NCBI RefSeq assembly: GCF_000571935.1
Contig: NZ_ATAX01000028.1
Span: 315,001 to 379,000 of the forward strand
Source of the DNA: Ruminococcus flavefaciens 007c
Lineage (GTDB): Bacteria > Bacillota > Clostridia > Oscillospirales > Ruminococcaceae
Direction of reading: 5' to 3'
Length of the DNA stretch: 64,000 nt
Shown here: in pieces, positions 8,958 through 17,132 of the stretch
How positions within the stretch are numbered: the first letter of the stretch is position 1
Layout of the letters: every line of letters starts with the position of its first letter
Position numbers and translations under genes: made by a program
The notes under the pieces: model-generated
What the model saw: the letters and a program-made list of their open reading frames with translations, nothing else
Databases searched by the model: none
What the model was told of the DNA's origin: nothing

Positions 8958-9598
8958 TAACGAGCTCTGGGGCTGCTGCTTCAGAGCTTTTCTGTGTTCA
9001 CGACAGCACAAAAATCGTTAAAACAAAAAATTATATGAAAAATATTCAAAAAAATCTCTAAAAATTTTCACAAAGAATTTTGTATATCTTTTAACCTCAG
9101 AACATTTCAAAAATGAGGTGCGCAATTTTTGGTTATCGTTAAAAAATGTCGTTTTAGGCCACGAACACCCGCACATCCTCGAAAATAACGTATTTCCCGC
9201 ATTTTCATTTTTGGCGAAATTATACTACCAGTACAAATCGCCTAAAAAATTACGCCATATTTCTGAATTATTAATTAGCAAAATCAGCAATTTTGTTCAT
9301 ATATTATCAATATAAATAATTGAATTATTTTTAGCAATATAGTGCTAATTTTCAGCAATATAATCAATTGAACTTCCCGCTTCTATGTTTTATAATACAA
9401 TTGTTGGAAGAGAAAAAGTCGATAAATCGACTTCTCCCCACCACATAATTACAATTAGATATATTATGTGTCCTGTAACAAAATCGGCAATTATATCCTG
9501 ATTTGCTCAATACGGTTTCAAACTCCACCGTATGTATATGTGTTAACCAGTCCAAGCAAACTTCTTACTTTTCACAACTGTTATTAAACATTAATGCC
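8958..9598. other. AT-rich intergenic region without a supported gene
   Basis: About 640 bp with no convincing coding frame. A GTG-initiated 65-codon frame at 9118 and a minus-strand 63-codon frame at 9364 lack ribosome sites and have biased AT-rich composition. A small hairpin AGTCGAT/ATCGACT (9417-9432), extended by GAGA/TCTC, is the only clear structure. Confidence 0.6.
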
Positions 9599-9604
9599 TA
9601 TAAT
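9599..9604 (+). promoter_or_regulatory. -10 element for the candidate structured RNA
   Basis: Perfect TATAAT at 9599-9604. No good -35 sits at 17 bp; TTCACA at 9571-9576 is 22 bp away. Transcription would start near 9611. Confidence 0.4.
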
Positions 9605-9610
9605 ATGTTT

Positions 9611-9860
9611 AATCGCCTAAGGCAGTTTCCTTAACGCTTAAAACATTTTGACAGTAGTGATCGCAATGCAAAGGGATATATGGCACTACGGATCTTGTGC
9701 CTGCCGTAAGGCAACTGCGTATAGAGGGTGCGCAGAAGCCAACTCAATAGCGACCTTGATTGGCTTTTGAGAGGGTGTCAATGAAGGTCGTTATTATTTT
9801 GCCAGTTCCGGTTCTATACCTAATATAAAAAGGCTGCTTTTATAGCAGCCTTTTTATTTT
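9611..9860 (+). ncRNA. Candidate structured noncoding RNA, about 250 nt, with pseudoknot
   Basis: Between a TATAAT box and a strong terminator lies a stretch with nested complementarity. A closing helix TTGACA (9648-9653)/TGTCAA (9776-9781) encloses four helices. These are GTAGTG/CACTAC (9654-9659/9684-9689); TGCC-GTAA-GGCA with a GNRA tetraloop (9702-9713); CTGCG/CGCAG (9715-9719/9731-9735); and a 10-bp helix AGCCAA-TCAA/TTGATTGGCT (9737-9747/9756-9765) with one bulge. The loop of the last helix, CGACC (9751-9755), is complementary to GGTCG (9786-9790) outside the closing helix, a classical pseudoknot. No reading frame crosses it. It does not resemble tmRNA, RNase P, SRP or 6S RNA. A raiA-motif-like Firmicute RNA is one possibility, which was not verified. 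Confidence 0.55.
9827..9860 (+). terminator. Rho-independent terminator of the candidate RNA
   Basis: An 11-bp stem AAAAAGGCTGC (9827-9837) / GCAGCCTTTTT (9845-9855) with a 7-base loop and continuing T-rich tail. No protein gene ends within 850 bp upstream on this strand, which supports a separate RNA transcript. Confidence 0.85.
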
Positions 9861-9897
9861 TTACGCTGCTTTGCGAAAAAGTCCTTTTATTTATATA

Positions 9898-9926
9898 TTG
9901 ACAAATTAGGACACAGTATGTATAAT
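9898..9926 (+). promoter_or_regulatory. Consensus sigma-A promoter
   Basis: TTGACA (9898-9903), 17 bp, TATAAT (9921-9926). The -10 box covers the upstream ATG at 9925, so translation of the cyclophilin-like gene must begin downstream, at 9958. Confidence 0.85.
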
Positions 9927-9957
9927 GAAAATAGTATGCAACGGAAAGGATAATACC

Positions 9958-10758
9958 ATGTTCAAGAAAAACCACGTAGTAAGGCTCGTCCTGATATTCA
10001 CGCTCATTATGGGAGTCAGCTCCCTGGCAGTAATGCTGGGCGGCACTATGAGGGCAAGAAACAACAGCTACATCACCATAGATCCCGAAACTATCGAGCT
10101 GGTGCAGCTCAATGCCCCCAAGGAAGGCGATCCCATCGCTGTCGTGGACACCTCTCTCGGCGAGTACAGATTCGTGCTCTATCCCCAGTATTCTCCCAAT
10201 GCAGTGGCAAATTTCACCGAGCTCGCAAACTCGGGATACTATAATAATACTTATGTGTTCCATTCGGAAAGCGGAGTCTATTCTGCCGCAGGCGCTCCCA
10301 ACAAGGACGGCTCCGCCAACGACAGTTCCCATGAGCTGGTGGAACGCGAGCTCAACCAGAACCTCTGGCCCTTCAAGGGCGCTGTCTGCGTAATGACCAC
10401 TACCCTGAAGCAGTCCTTCAAGGAAAAATGCTTCGGCGGCGGCACTTATTATAACGGAAGCCGCTTCCTTACTCTGAATACAGTGACCTTCGACGAGGAT
10501 TTCCAGAAGGAGCTGAGAGAGTCCTCCGAAAGCGAGGCTCTGGCAGAAGCTTTTATCAAGCACGGCGGCGTGCCTAATTTCTCACAGCAAATGACCGTTA
10601 TCGGACAGACCTACAGCGGCATGGACGTTGTGGAGAAGCTGGCCTCCCTCGAAACCAACAACGCAGGCATATACAAGTTCCCGAAAGAGGACGTTATTAT
10701 AAAGTCAGTGACCATAGGCACCTACTCCGAAAAGGACGAAGATACGGGAAAGAAATAA
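9958..10758 (+). CDS. Cyclophilin-fold membrane-anchored protein, probably catalytically inactive
   Basis: A 266-residue protein. The start at 9958 is chosen because an upstream ATG (9925) lies inside the promoter and because GGAAAGGA precedes 9958. Residues 8-28 are a signal anchor. Residues about 55-260 follow the cyclophilin peptidyl-prolyl isomerase pattern (IAVVDTSLGEYRFVLYPQYS, then NAVANFTELANSGYYNNT). The segment that normally reads FHRVI-x2-FMIQGG is replaced by FHSESGVYSAAGAP, removing the catalytic Arg and the Phe/Gln residues. It sits just ahead of a double-cyclophilin lipoprotein but has its own promoter. A chaperone-like or binding role outside the membrane is inferred. Confidence 0.75.
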   Translation: MFKKNHVVRLVLIFTLIMGVSSLAVMLGGTMRARNNSYITIDPETIELVQLNAPKEGDPIAVVDTSLGEYRFVLYPQYSPNAVANFTELANSGYYNNTYVFHSESGVYSAAGAPNKDGSANDSSHELVERELNQNLWPFKGAVCVMTTTLKQSFKEKCFGGGTYYNGSRFLTLNTVTFDEDFQKELRESSESEALAEAFIKHGGVPNFSQQMTVIGQTYSGMDVVEKLASLETNNAGIYKFPKEDVIIKSVTIGTYSEKDEDTGKK

Positions 10759-10844
10759 GACTCTCTCTTCCGTTATATTCCAGATTTTTATCATCTTACC
10801 GTAGAAACCCTTTGTCCTAAAATAACAAAAAATCACGGAAACTA

Positions 10845-10873
10845 TTTACAAATCAGTTTTTTTGATGTATAAT
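10845..10873 (+). promoter_or_regulatory. Sigma-A promoter of the double-cyclophilin lipoprotein
   Basis: TTTACA (10845-10850), 17 bp, TATAAT (10868-10873), about 65 bases before the chosen start. Confidence 0.75.
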
Positions 10874-10938
10874 ATATAAGTTGAAGTATAATTGCTCATA
10901 ATAACAACATGATAATCTATTCTGAGGAGTGGATATTT

Positions 10939-12444
10939 ATGCTCGGAAAGATGCTGGCAGGCGCAGTCTGCACAGCTGTTGCAGCTTCCGCACTGGTCTC
11001 ATGTACAGACAAAAAGGGCGGCTCTGCCACTGAAAAAAGCAGCTTATCCGTGACAGAAGAGGCTGTTACCACCACAGAACAGGCAACAACTCAGTCTCCC
11101 ACTGTCGAAAATGTTGACATTGCAAATTTCACAGACCCCGAAAAGGGCGATACCATCATCGAAATGGATATAAAGGACTACGGCATCGTTAAATTCAGGC
11201 TCTTTCCCGAATATGCGGACAAGGGCGTGGAGAATTTCGTAGAGCTGGCTAAAAAAGGCTACTACGACGGTCTGAAGTTCCACAGAGTCATCAGCGACTT
11301 TATGATACAGGGCGGCGATCCTCTCGGAAACGGCACCGGCGGCGAAAGCATCTGGGGCGGAAAGTTCGACGGAGGCACCAATCCTCACCTTATCCATGCA
11401 GCAGGCGCTCTTGCCTATGCCAACCGCGGCAGTACGTCCACTGACGGAAGCCAGTTCTATGTGGTCACAGGCACTGTGTATACCGACAGCAAGCTGGACG
11501 AGCTGGCTGCAAAAGGCTATGTCCTCACGGACAATGCCAGAGAGGTATACAAGACAGCGGGCGGCGCACCGTGGCTCGACGGCAGCTATACCGTTTTCGG
11601 TCAGGTCATAGACGGACTTGATGTGATCTTCAGGATACAGAATGTATCCGTGGATCCGCAGAACGACAGTCCCCTCAAGGATGTTGTTATCAACTCCGTA
11701 AAGGTCGGCGAGTACAACGGCGAGGATATACACTGGTACATCAGCGAATACGAAGCCTTTGATCCCGAGGCGATAAAGGAAGCCTCCGCAAAGGACAGTA
11801 TCGACATCAAAAACTTCACTGCCCCGAGAGAGGGCGAAACTATAGTGACCATGAAGGTCAAGGGCTACGACGGCGAAATAAAGATAAAGCTTTTCCCCGA
11901 GTATGCCGAAAAGGGCGTCGAGAGCTTCATTACTCTTGCACAGCAGGGGTATTATGATAATCTCATCTTCCATAAGGTTCGCAAGGACAAACTGGTGGAA
12001 ACAGGCGATCCCACAGGTGAAGGCACAGGCGGCAGCTCTATATTTGAAAAGGGCTACGAGGCCGACGCCGATCCCCATCTTATAAACGCCGCAGGTGCTG
12101 TTGCTTACGCCAATGAAGGCTCTACCAATACAAACGGAAGCAGATTCTTCATCGTTACAGGTGAAAAGCTGGACGAAAAAGAACTGAAGGAGCTGGAGGA
12201 CGGCGGCTATGCCCTTACCGACGATGAAAAGAAGATCTATTCGGAATACGGCGGCCTGCCCTGGTTCGACGGCAGCTATACAGTCTTCGGACAGGTCTTT
12301 GACGGTCTGGATATCGTTTTCGATATACAGAACGCCGAAACCGACAGCAGCGGCAAACCGCTGAAGGACATCGTTGTCGAGAAAATGACCGTAACTACTT
12401 ACGGCAATGAGGAAATACACTGGAATATTTCCGATTATAAGTGA
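10939..12444 (+). CDS. Lipoprotein with two tandem cyclophilin domains
   Basis: A 501-residue protein. ATG 10939 is preferred over an in-frame ATG at 10909 because GAGGAG precedes it and it gives a clean lipoprotein signal ending ALVSC. A Thr/Ser/Glu linker leads to cyclophilin domain 1, which keeps the catalytic motif FHRVISDFMIQGGDP and GSQFYVV. Domain 2 is degenerate (FHKVRKDKLVETGDP), so Arg is Lys and the FMIQ segment is lost, though GSRFFIV is kept. The product should be an extracytoplasmic PrsA-like folding factor for secreted proteins. Pairing of one active and one degenerate domain could create a substrate clamp; that is inference. Confidence 0.85.
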   Translation: MLGKMLAGAVCTAVAASALVSCTDKKGGSATEKSSLSVTEEAVTTTEQATTQSPTVENVDIANFTDPEKGDTIIEMDIKDYGIVKFRLFPEYADKGVENFVELAKKGYYDGLKFHRVISDFMIQGGDPLGNGTGGESIWGGKFDGGTNPHLIHAAGALAYANRGSTSTDGSQFYVVTGTVYTDSKLDELAAKGYVLTDNAREVYKTAGGAPWLDGSYTVFGQVIDGLDVIFRIQNVSVDPQNDSPLKDVVINSVKVGEYNGEDIHWYISEYEAFDPEAIKEASAKDSIDIKNFTAPREGETIVTMKVKGYDGEIKIKLFPEYAEKGVESFITLAQQGYYDNLIFHKVRKDKLVETGDPTGEGTGGSSIFEKGYEADADPHLINAAGAVAYANEGSTNTNGSRFFIVTGEKLDEKELKELEDGGYALTDDEKKIYSEYGGLPWFDGSYTVFGQVFDGLDIVFDIQNAETDSSGKPLKDIVVEKMTVTTYGNEEIHWNISDYK

Positions 12445-12558
12445 TGATTTTTAAGCCATGTGCTTATTAATTTATATGTCGGCGTAATGCGCCGAGGAAC
12501 AAAAGAAAGAAATTCGGGAGCAGATATAAATAACCCGAAAAATAAGGAGAGAAAGTCT

Positions 12559-13860
12559 TTGGATAAGTTTATTATTAAAGGCGGCAGACGCCTTGAGGGT
12601 GAAGTTACCATAAGCGGAGCCAAGAATGCGGCTGTTGCCATACTTCCCGCTGTGATCCTTTCAGACGAACCATGTGTTATCGAAAATGTCCCCTACATCA
12701 GCGACGTGAGGATCTGTATCAAGATACTCAGAGAGATGGGTGCAGAGGTAACAAGTTTAGGTAAGGATACTTACAGGATCGATCCCACAACTATAAATAA
12801 GTTCTGCGTTCCTTATGAGTATGCAAGAAAAATGCGTGCTTCGTACTACTTCCTCGGAGCGCTCCTCGGCAAGTACAATAAGGCAAGAGTATCCATGCCC
12901 GGCGGATGTCCTCTCGGCGACCGCCCCATAGATCAGCATCTGAAGGCTTTCACAGCCATCGGCGCAAAGTATACCCTCAGCCAGGGTATGATAGACCTTA
13001 CCGCAGACAAGCTCAGCGGCAACCAGATCTTCTTCGATGTAGTTACCGTAGGCGCTACTATGAACGCCATGCTTGCAGCTGTTAAGGCAGAAGGCCTTAC
13101 TGTCATTGAGAACGCCGCCAAGGAACCGCATATTGTTGATCTCGCAAACTTCCTCAACTCTATGGGCGCAAATATCATGGGCGCAGGTACCGACGTTATC
13201 AAGATCAGAGGCGTTGAACACCTCCACGGAGCTACTTACGCAGTGATCCCCGACCAGATCGAGGCAGGTACCTTCATGGTAGCTGTTGCTGCTACAAAGG
13301 GCGATGTTCTCATAAAGAATGTTATCCCCAAGCACCTTGAGTCCATCACCAAAAAGCTTGAAAAAATAGGCGTGAATATAGAGCAGTTCGACGACAGCAT
13401 AAGAGTATGGGTAGACGGTCCTCTCGTAAAGACCGACGTAAAAACAGCTCCTCATCCGGGTTTCCCTACGGATATGCAGTCTCAGATCGCTACTCTCCTC
13501 TGTCTGGCAGAGGGTACAAGCATCATCACAGAAAATATCTGGGAGCAGCGCTTCCGTTACGTTGACGAGCTCAGAAGAATGGGCGCCGATATAACCGTAA
13601 ACGGCAAGGTGGCTCTTATAGAGGGCACCGGCAAGCTCATGGGCGCTCCCGTTAAGGCCTGCGACCTCAGAGCAGGCGCAGCTCTTATCATTGCAGGTCT
13701 TGCTGCCAGCGGTGTTACCGAGATCGAGGATATTTTCCATATCGAACGAGGCTACGACTGCATGGAAGGCAAACTCCGTGCACTGGGCGCAGACATCGAG
13801 AAGGTCAGCGTTCCCGATAAAGCCGAAGAAAAGCCCGAAAACGACAAGGCCGCTGTTTAA
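12559..13860 (+). CDS. murA: UDP-N-acetylglucosamine 1-carboxyvinyltransferase
   Basis: Transfers enolpyruvate from PEP to UDP-GlcNAc, the first committed step of peptidoglycan synthesis. TTG at 12559, preceded by AAGGAGA, gives MDKFIIKGGRRLEGEV, the usual N-terminus of the family. An ATG at 12460 would add 33 atypical residues. Length is 433 residues, normal for MurA. Lys22-Asn23 lie in SGAKNAA. The fosfomycin-target Cys is Cys117 in GGCPLGDRPID. The C-terminal 15 residues are a charged extension (KAEEKPENDKAAV). It follows the cyclophilin lipoprotein by 114 bp and ends at a good terminator. Confidence 0.95.
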   Translation: MDKFIIKGGRRLEGEVTISGAKNAAVAILPAVILSDEPCVIENVPYISDVRICIKILREMGAEVTSLGKDTYRIDPTTINKFCVPYEYARKMRASYYFLGALLGKYNKARVSMPGGCPLGDRPIDQHLKAFTAIGAKYTLSQGMIDLTADKLSGNQIFFDVVTVGATMNAMLAAVKAEGLTVIENAAKEPHIVDLANFLNSMGANIMGAGTDVIKIRGVEHLHGATYAVIPDQIEAGTFMVAVAATKGDVLIKNVIPKHLESITKKLEKIGVNIEQFDDSIRVWVDGPLVKTDVKTAPHPGFPTDMQSQIATLLCLAEGTSIITENIWEQRFRYVDELRRMGADITVNGKVALIEGTGKLMGAPVKACDLRAGAALIIAGLAASGVTEIEDIFHIERGYDCMEGKLRALGADIEKVSVPDKAEEKPENDKAAV

Positions 13861-13870
13861 TAAGCATTAT

Positions 13871-13900
13871 AACTGCTGCACTTATGTGCGGCAGTTTTTT
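13871..13900 (+). terminator. Terminator of murA
   Basis: AACTGCTGCA (13871-13880) / TGCGGCAGTT (13887-13896), loop of six, T run to 13900. A second palindrome, TGAAATTCAA/TTGAATTTCA (13944-13973), follows. Confidence 0.85.
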
Positions 13901-14010
13901 ATTCCCGGCACAAAAGCCCCTCTGTAAAGGGACGAAAACGGACTGAAATTCAACGGAAAACCATTGAATTTCAAAAAATATATTTTCGGCTTCTGCGTTT
14001 TATACAAAAA

Positions 14011-14055
14011 AAGGCGCTGTAATTGTAAGTATCCACAATTACAGCGCCTTTTTAT
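14011..14055. terminator. Bidirectional terminator between murA and tetR-type gene
   Basis: A 16-bp perfect stem (14011-14026 / 14035-14050) flanked by A and T runs on the two sides, placed between convergent genes. Confidence 0.85.
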
Positions 14056-14062
14056 TCTGGCA

Positions 14063-14674
14063 TTATTTTCTTTTTCCCTCATGCTGCGCAATAATAAGCC
14101 TTATAGACTCATACAAATAAGGCTTCAGCTCCGCGATAGTGCAGGGCTCCTTGTAGAGTATGGCCGAATAGCAGGTAGAGCTCACAAGCTCGATTATCAT
14201 AAACAGCATTATCTCGGGATCACGCAGCCCGTTGGGGGCGTCCTCGAGCATCTTCTGGTATATCTCGGCAAAATCCACATCGTCGTCTGATATTGGCGTG
14301 GTTATGGCATTCTTGAATATGCCCCAGCTCAGATTCTTGGATATGAACGTGAGAAGTGACTGGTTGTTGTTGAGCTGATTGATTATATTGTCTATCAGAC
14401 TGATTATCCTCTCCTCAAAGGGAAGTTCATTCAGCTTGTCGCCCAGATCATTTATGGCGTTCTTGAAAAGCTGACTCGATTTATGCGATACGAGTTTGTT
14501 GCGTATATCGTATTTGTCCTTGAAATAAAGGTAAAAGGTTCCCTTTGCCACTCCTGCCTTTTCTACTATATCGGTTATAGATGTCTTGCTGAAGCCCTTT
14601 GTTGTGAAAAATTCAAAAGCTGTTTTCAGCAGTGAGCTTTCCTTATGCTTCTTGTTGATGTCCACCTTTCCCAT
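14063..14674 (-). CDS. TetR-family repressor
   Basis: A 203-residue regulator. The N-terminal HTH at about residues 13-60 reads TKGFSKTSITDIVEKAGVAK then GTFYLYFKDKYDI, the TetR signature. The remaining helices are the ligand/dimer domain. It is divergent from an MMPL exporter. Three copies of TGACTnnnnGTCA lie between the two genes, one beside its own -35 and one over the exporter's -35, so autoregulation and repression of the exporter are strongly suggested. The inducer is presumably a hydrophobic compound exported by the MMPL protein. Confidence 0.92.
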   Translation of the reverse strand: MGKVDINKKHKESSLLKTAFEFFTTKGFSKTSITDIVEKAGVAKGTFYLYFKDKYDIRNKLVSHKSSQLFKNAINDLGDKLNELPFEERIISLIDNIINQLNNNQSLLTFISKNLSWGIFKNAITTPISDDDVDFAEIYQKMLEDAPNGLRDPEIMLFMIIELVSSTCYSAILYKEPCTIAELKPYLYESIRLIIAQHEGKRK

Positions 14675-14802
14675 TTTCTACACACCTTTCCTGTGCCATT
14701 AGCTTTTAATTTCCTGCCGTCCGGAGCGGCTTTCTTGCGCAGCTATCCTGCGCGGCGGGCACACACTGTGTACCATGCAAATGCAAGCTGTGGTTTATTC
14801 TT

Positions 14803-14831
14803 ATTATATCCCGAAAAACAGGCTCTGTCAA
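14803..14831 (-). promoter_or_regulatory. Promoter of the TetR-type gene
   Basis: On the minus strand TTGACA (complement of 14826-14831), 17 bp, TATAAT (complement of 14803-14808). Confidence 0.8.
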
Positions 14832-14842
14832 GGCAGTAAAAA

Positions 14843-14941
14843 TGACCAACAGTCAAGCCTTTGAAGGTTTTGAATTGTGCAGGTATACAAAAAATTGACT
14901 GAAAGTCATTTTCTTGTTCCACAATGGTTGACTATCGGTCA
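14843..14941. promoter_or_regulatory. Three TetR-type operators, TGAC-N5-GTCA
   Basis: TGACCAACAGTCA (14843-14855), TGACTGAAAGTCA (14896-14908) and TGACTATCGGTCA (14929-14941) share inverted TGAC/GTCA half-sites and A/T-rich flanks. The first is just upstream of the tetR-type -35. The third overlaps the exporter -35 element. Confidence 0.75.
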
Positions 14942-14956
14942 TTTTTGTAATATACT
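14928..14956 (+). promoter_or_regulatory. Promoter of the MMPL exporter operon
   Basis: TTGACT (14928-14933), 17 bp, TATACT (14951-14956). The -35 lies inside the third operator, so repressor binding would exclude polymerase. Confidence 0.75.
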
Positions 14957-15006
14957 ATATACAAAGTCAGATATACTCAGACGCAAAATACATGAAAAGG
15001 GATGAT

Positions 15007-17115
15007 ATGATGCTGAAATTCGGTGAATGGATCGCAAAACACCGCGTACTTATACTCATAGTGGCAGTTGTTCTGATGATCCCCTCTGCAATAGGGTACA
15101 TAAATACCCGCGTCAATTACGACATCCTCTCCTATCTTCCGAAGGATATAAATACGATGGTGGGACAGGATATTCTCCTCAGGGACTTCGGTCAGGGAGG
15201 CTTCTCGCTGGTCATGGTGGAGGGCATGAATGACAAGGACGTGGCGGCCACTGCCGATAAGATAGCGGCTATAGACCATGTTTCCGACGTTATATGCTAT
15301 CAGTCCATGACGGACTGCACTATCCCCAAGGAAGTGCTCCCCGAGGATATATACGATTTCTTCAACAGCGGAGACAATACCATGATGGCTGTATTCTTCG
15401 ACGATACCACCTCGGGCGACGGTACTCTTGCCGCTGTGGAGGAGATGAGGAGCATAGCGTCAAAGCAATGCTTCGTCAGCGGTATGTCCGCTATCACCCT
15501 GGATATGAAGAACATAACCCAGAAGGAAACGCTTATATATGCTGTTATCGCAGTGATCCTCACAAGCATAGTCCTTACAGTAACTATGGATTCCTTCCTG
15601 ATACCCGTATTCTTCATGCTCAGCATAGGCTTCGCGGTGGTGTGGAATCTGGGCTCGAATATCGCTCTCGGTCAGATCTCCTTCATAACTCAGGCTCTGG
15701 CTATGGTGCTACAGCTGGGCGTTACCATGGACTACTCCATTTTCCTCTGGCACAGCTATAAGGAACAGCTGAGATACTATGAGGATAAGCAGGAGGCTAT
15801 GGCTCACGCCATAGCAGCGACCATAACCTCTGTGGTGGGAAGTTCATTCACCACTGTGGCAGGCTTCCTGGCAATGTGCTTCATGACATTCACCCTGGGT
15901 CTTGACCTGGGCATAGTAATGGCAAAGGGCGTTGTATGCGGCGTTATCGCCTGCGTAACAGTGCTCCCATCAATGATACTCATATTTGAAAAGGCAATAT
16001 CAAAGACTTCTCACAGGGACTTCCTGCCTGCCTTCAGCCGCACTTCTTCATTCATAGTAAAACATTCATGGGTATTCCTTACCCTGGGCATAGTCCTTCT
16101 TATACCTGCCGCCTTCGGCAACAACCACTACGATGTATACTACAAGCTGGACAGCACCCTTCCCAAGACACTGGACAGCGTTATCGCAAATACCAAGCTC
16201 GCAGAGGATTACAATATGAACAGCACCCATATCCTCATGGTACGAGCTGATATGAGCCCCAAGGACGCAAATAAAATGCTCGGCGAAATGAAAAAGGTTG
16301 ACGGCGTACAGTTCTCAATGGGTCTCAATACTCTCATCGGTCCCGCTATCCCCGAGGAGGCAGTACCCGAGGAGATCAAAAGCATACTCAAAAGCGATGA
16401 ATGGCAGCTGATGCTCATAGGCTCCGAGTACGAGGTTGCTTCCGACGAGGTCAACGAACAGGTGAGCAAGCTCAACAGCATAGCTGCTAAATACGATCCC
16501 GACAGTATGCTCATAGGTGAGGCTCCTGCCACAAAGGATCTTATAAGCATAACCAACAGGGACTTCAAGATAGTAAACCTCCTGTCCATAGGCGCTATAT
16601 TCCTTATTATAGCCTTAACCTTCAAGTCGTTATCGCTGCCTGTTATACTCGTATCGGTAATAGAGCTGGCTATAATGATAAACCTCGGCACAGCCTACTT
16701 CACAGGCTCAAAGCTCTCGTTCATAGCACCTATCGTTATAGGTACTATCCAGCTGGGCGCCACCGTTGACTACGCTATCCTGATGACCACAAGATACCGC
16801 ACGGAGCGCAGCAGCGGCAAAACCAAGAAGGAATCGGTAAGTACAGCTCTTGCCGCTTCGATAAAGTCGGTAATAACCTCCGCTCTGGGCTTCTTCGCAG
16901 CTACTGTGGGCGTTGCGTTGTACTCCGATATAGGTCTTATATCCGAGCTGTGTATGCTCCTTGCAAGAGGCGCTCTCATCTCGATGTTCATAGTAATAAC
17001 CGTGCTCCCGTCCATTTTCATGGTCTTTGACAAGATCATCTGTAGGACCAGCGCAGGCTTCATCCCAAAGGACAAGGCGCATGGAAAGCGCCGCCATATA
17101 TTCGGTACAGTGTGA
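15007..17115 (+). CDS. MMPL-family RND exporter
   Basis: About 702 residues with two homologous halves, each with one helix, a large extracytoplasmic loop and five more helices. Family hallmarks are LGVTMDYSIFLWHSYKEQLR and LGATVDYAILMTTRYRTE, the conserved Gly-x3-Asp-Tyr segments of MMPL/SSD proteins. ATG 15007 (or the adjacent 15010) is favoured by AAAAGGG upstream; an ATG at 14992 has no ribosome site. It is controlled by the divergent TetR-type repressor and followed within 20 bp by the Leu-x2-Gly repeat protein gene. MMPL proteins export lipids or hydrophobic drugs; the substrate here is unknown. Confidence 0.9.
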   Translation: MMLKFGEWIAKHRVLILIVAVVLMIPSAIGYINTRVNYDILSYLPKDINTMVGQDILLRDFGQGGFSLVMVEGMNDKDVAATADKIAAIDHVSDVICYQSMTDCTIPKEVLPEDIYDFFNSGDNTMMAVFFDDTTSGDGTLAAVEEMRSIASKQCFVSGMSAITLDMKNITQKETLIYAVIAVILTSIVLTVTMDSFLIPVFFMLSIGFAVVWNLGSNIALGQISFITQALAMVLQLGVTMDYSIFLWHSYKEQLRYYEDKQEAMAHAIAATITSVVGSSFTTVAGFLAMCFMTFTLGLDLGIVMAKGVVCGVIACVTVLPSMILIFEKAISKTSHRDFLPAFSRTSSFIVKHSWVFLTLGIVLLIPAAFGNNHYDVYYKLDSTLPKTLDSVIANTKLAEDYNMNSTHILMVRADMSPKDANKMLGEMKKVDGVQFSMGLNTLIGPAIPEEAVPEEIKSILKSDEWQLMLIGSEYEVASDEVNEQVSKLNSIAAKYDPDSMLIGEAPATKDLISITNRDFKIVNLLSIGAIFLIIALTFKSLSLPVILVSVIELAIMINLGTAYFTGSKLSFIAPIVIGTIQLGATVDYAILMTTRYRTERSSGKTKKESVSTALAASIKSVITSALGFFAATVGVALYSDIGLISELCMLLARGALISMFIVITVLPSIFMVFDKIICRTSAGFIPKDKAHGKRRHIFGTV

Positions 17116-17132
17116 TCAAAGGAGAGACAGAT

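Noticed and set aside
9118..9315. 65-codon plus-strand frame in the long intergenic region
   Set aside because: GTG start without ribosome site, AT-rich composition, no motif.
9611..9860. 6S RNA, tmRNA, RNase P RNA or SRP RNA
   Set aside because: No long rod with central bubble, no tRNA-like end, no P4 or Alu/SRP motif could be found.
9820..10563. 247-codon minus-strand frame
   Set aside because: Antisense of the cyclophilin-like gene and of the upstream terminator; no promoter or ribosome site.
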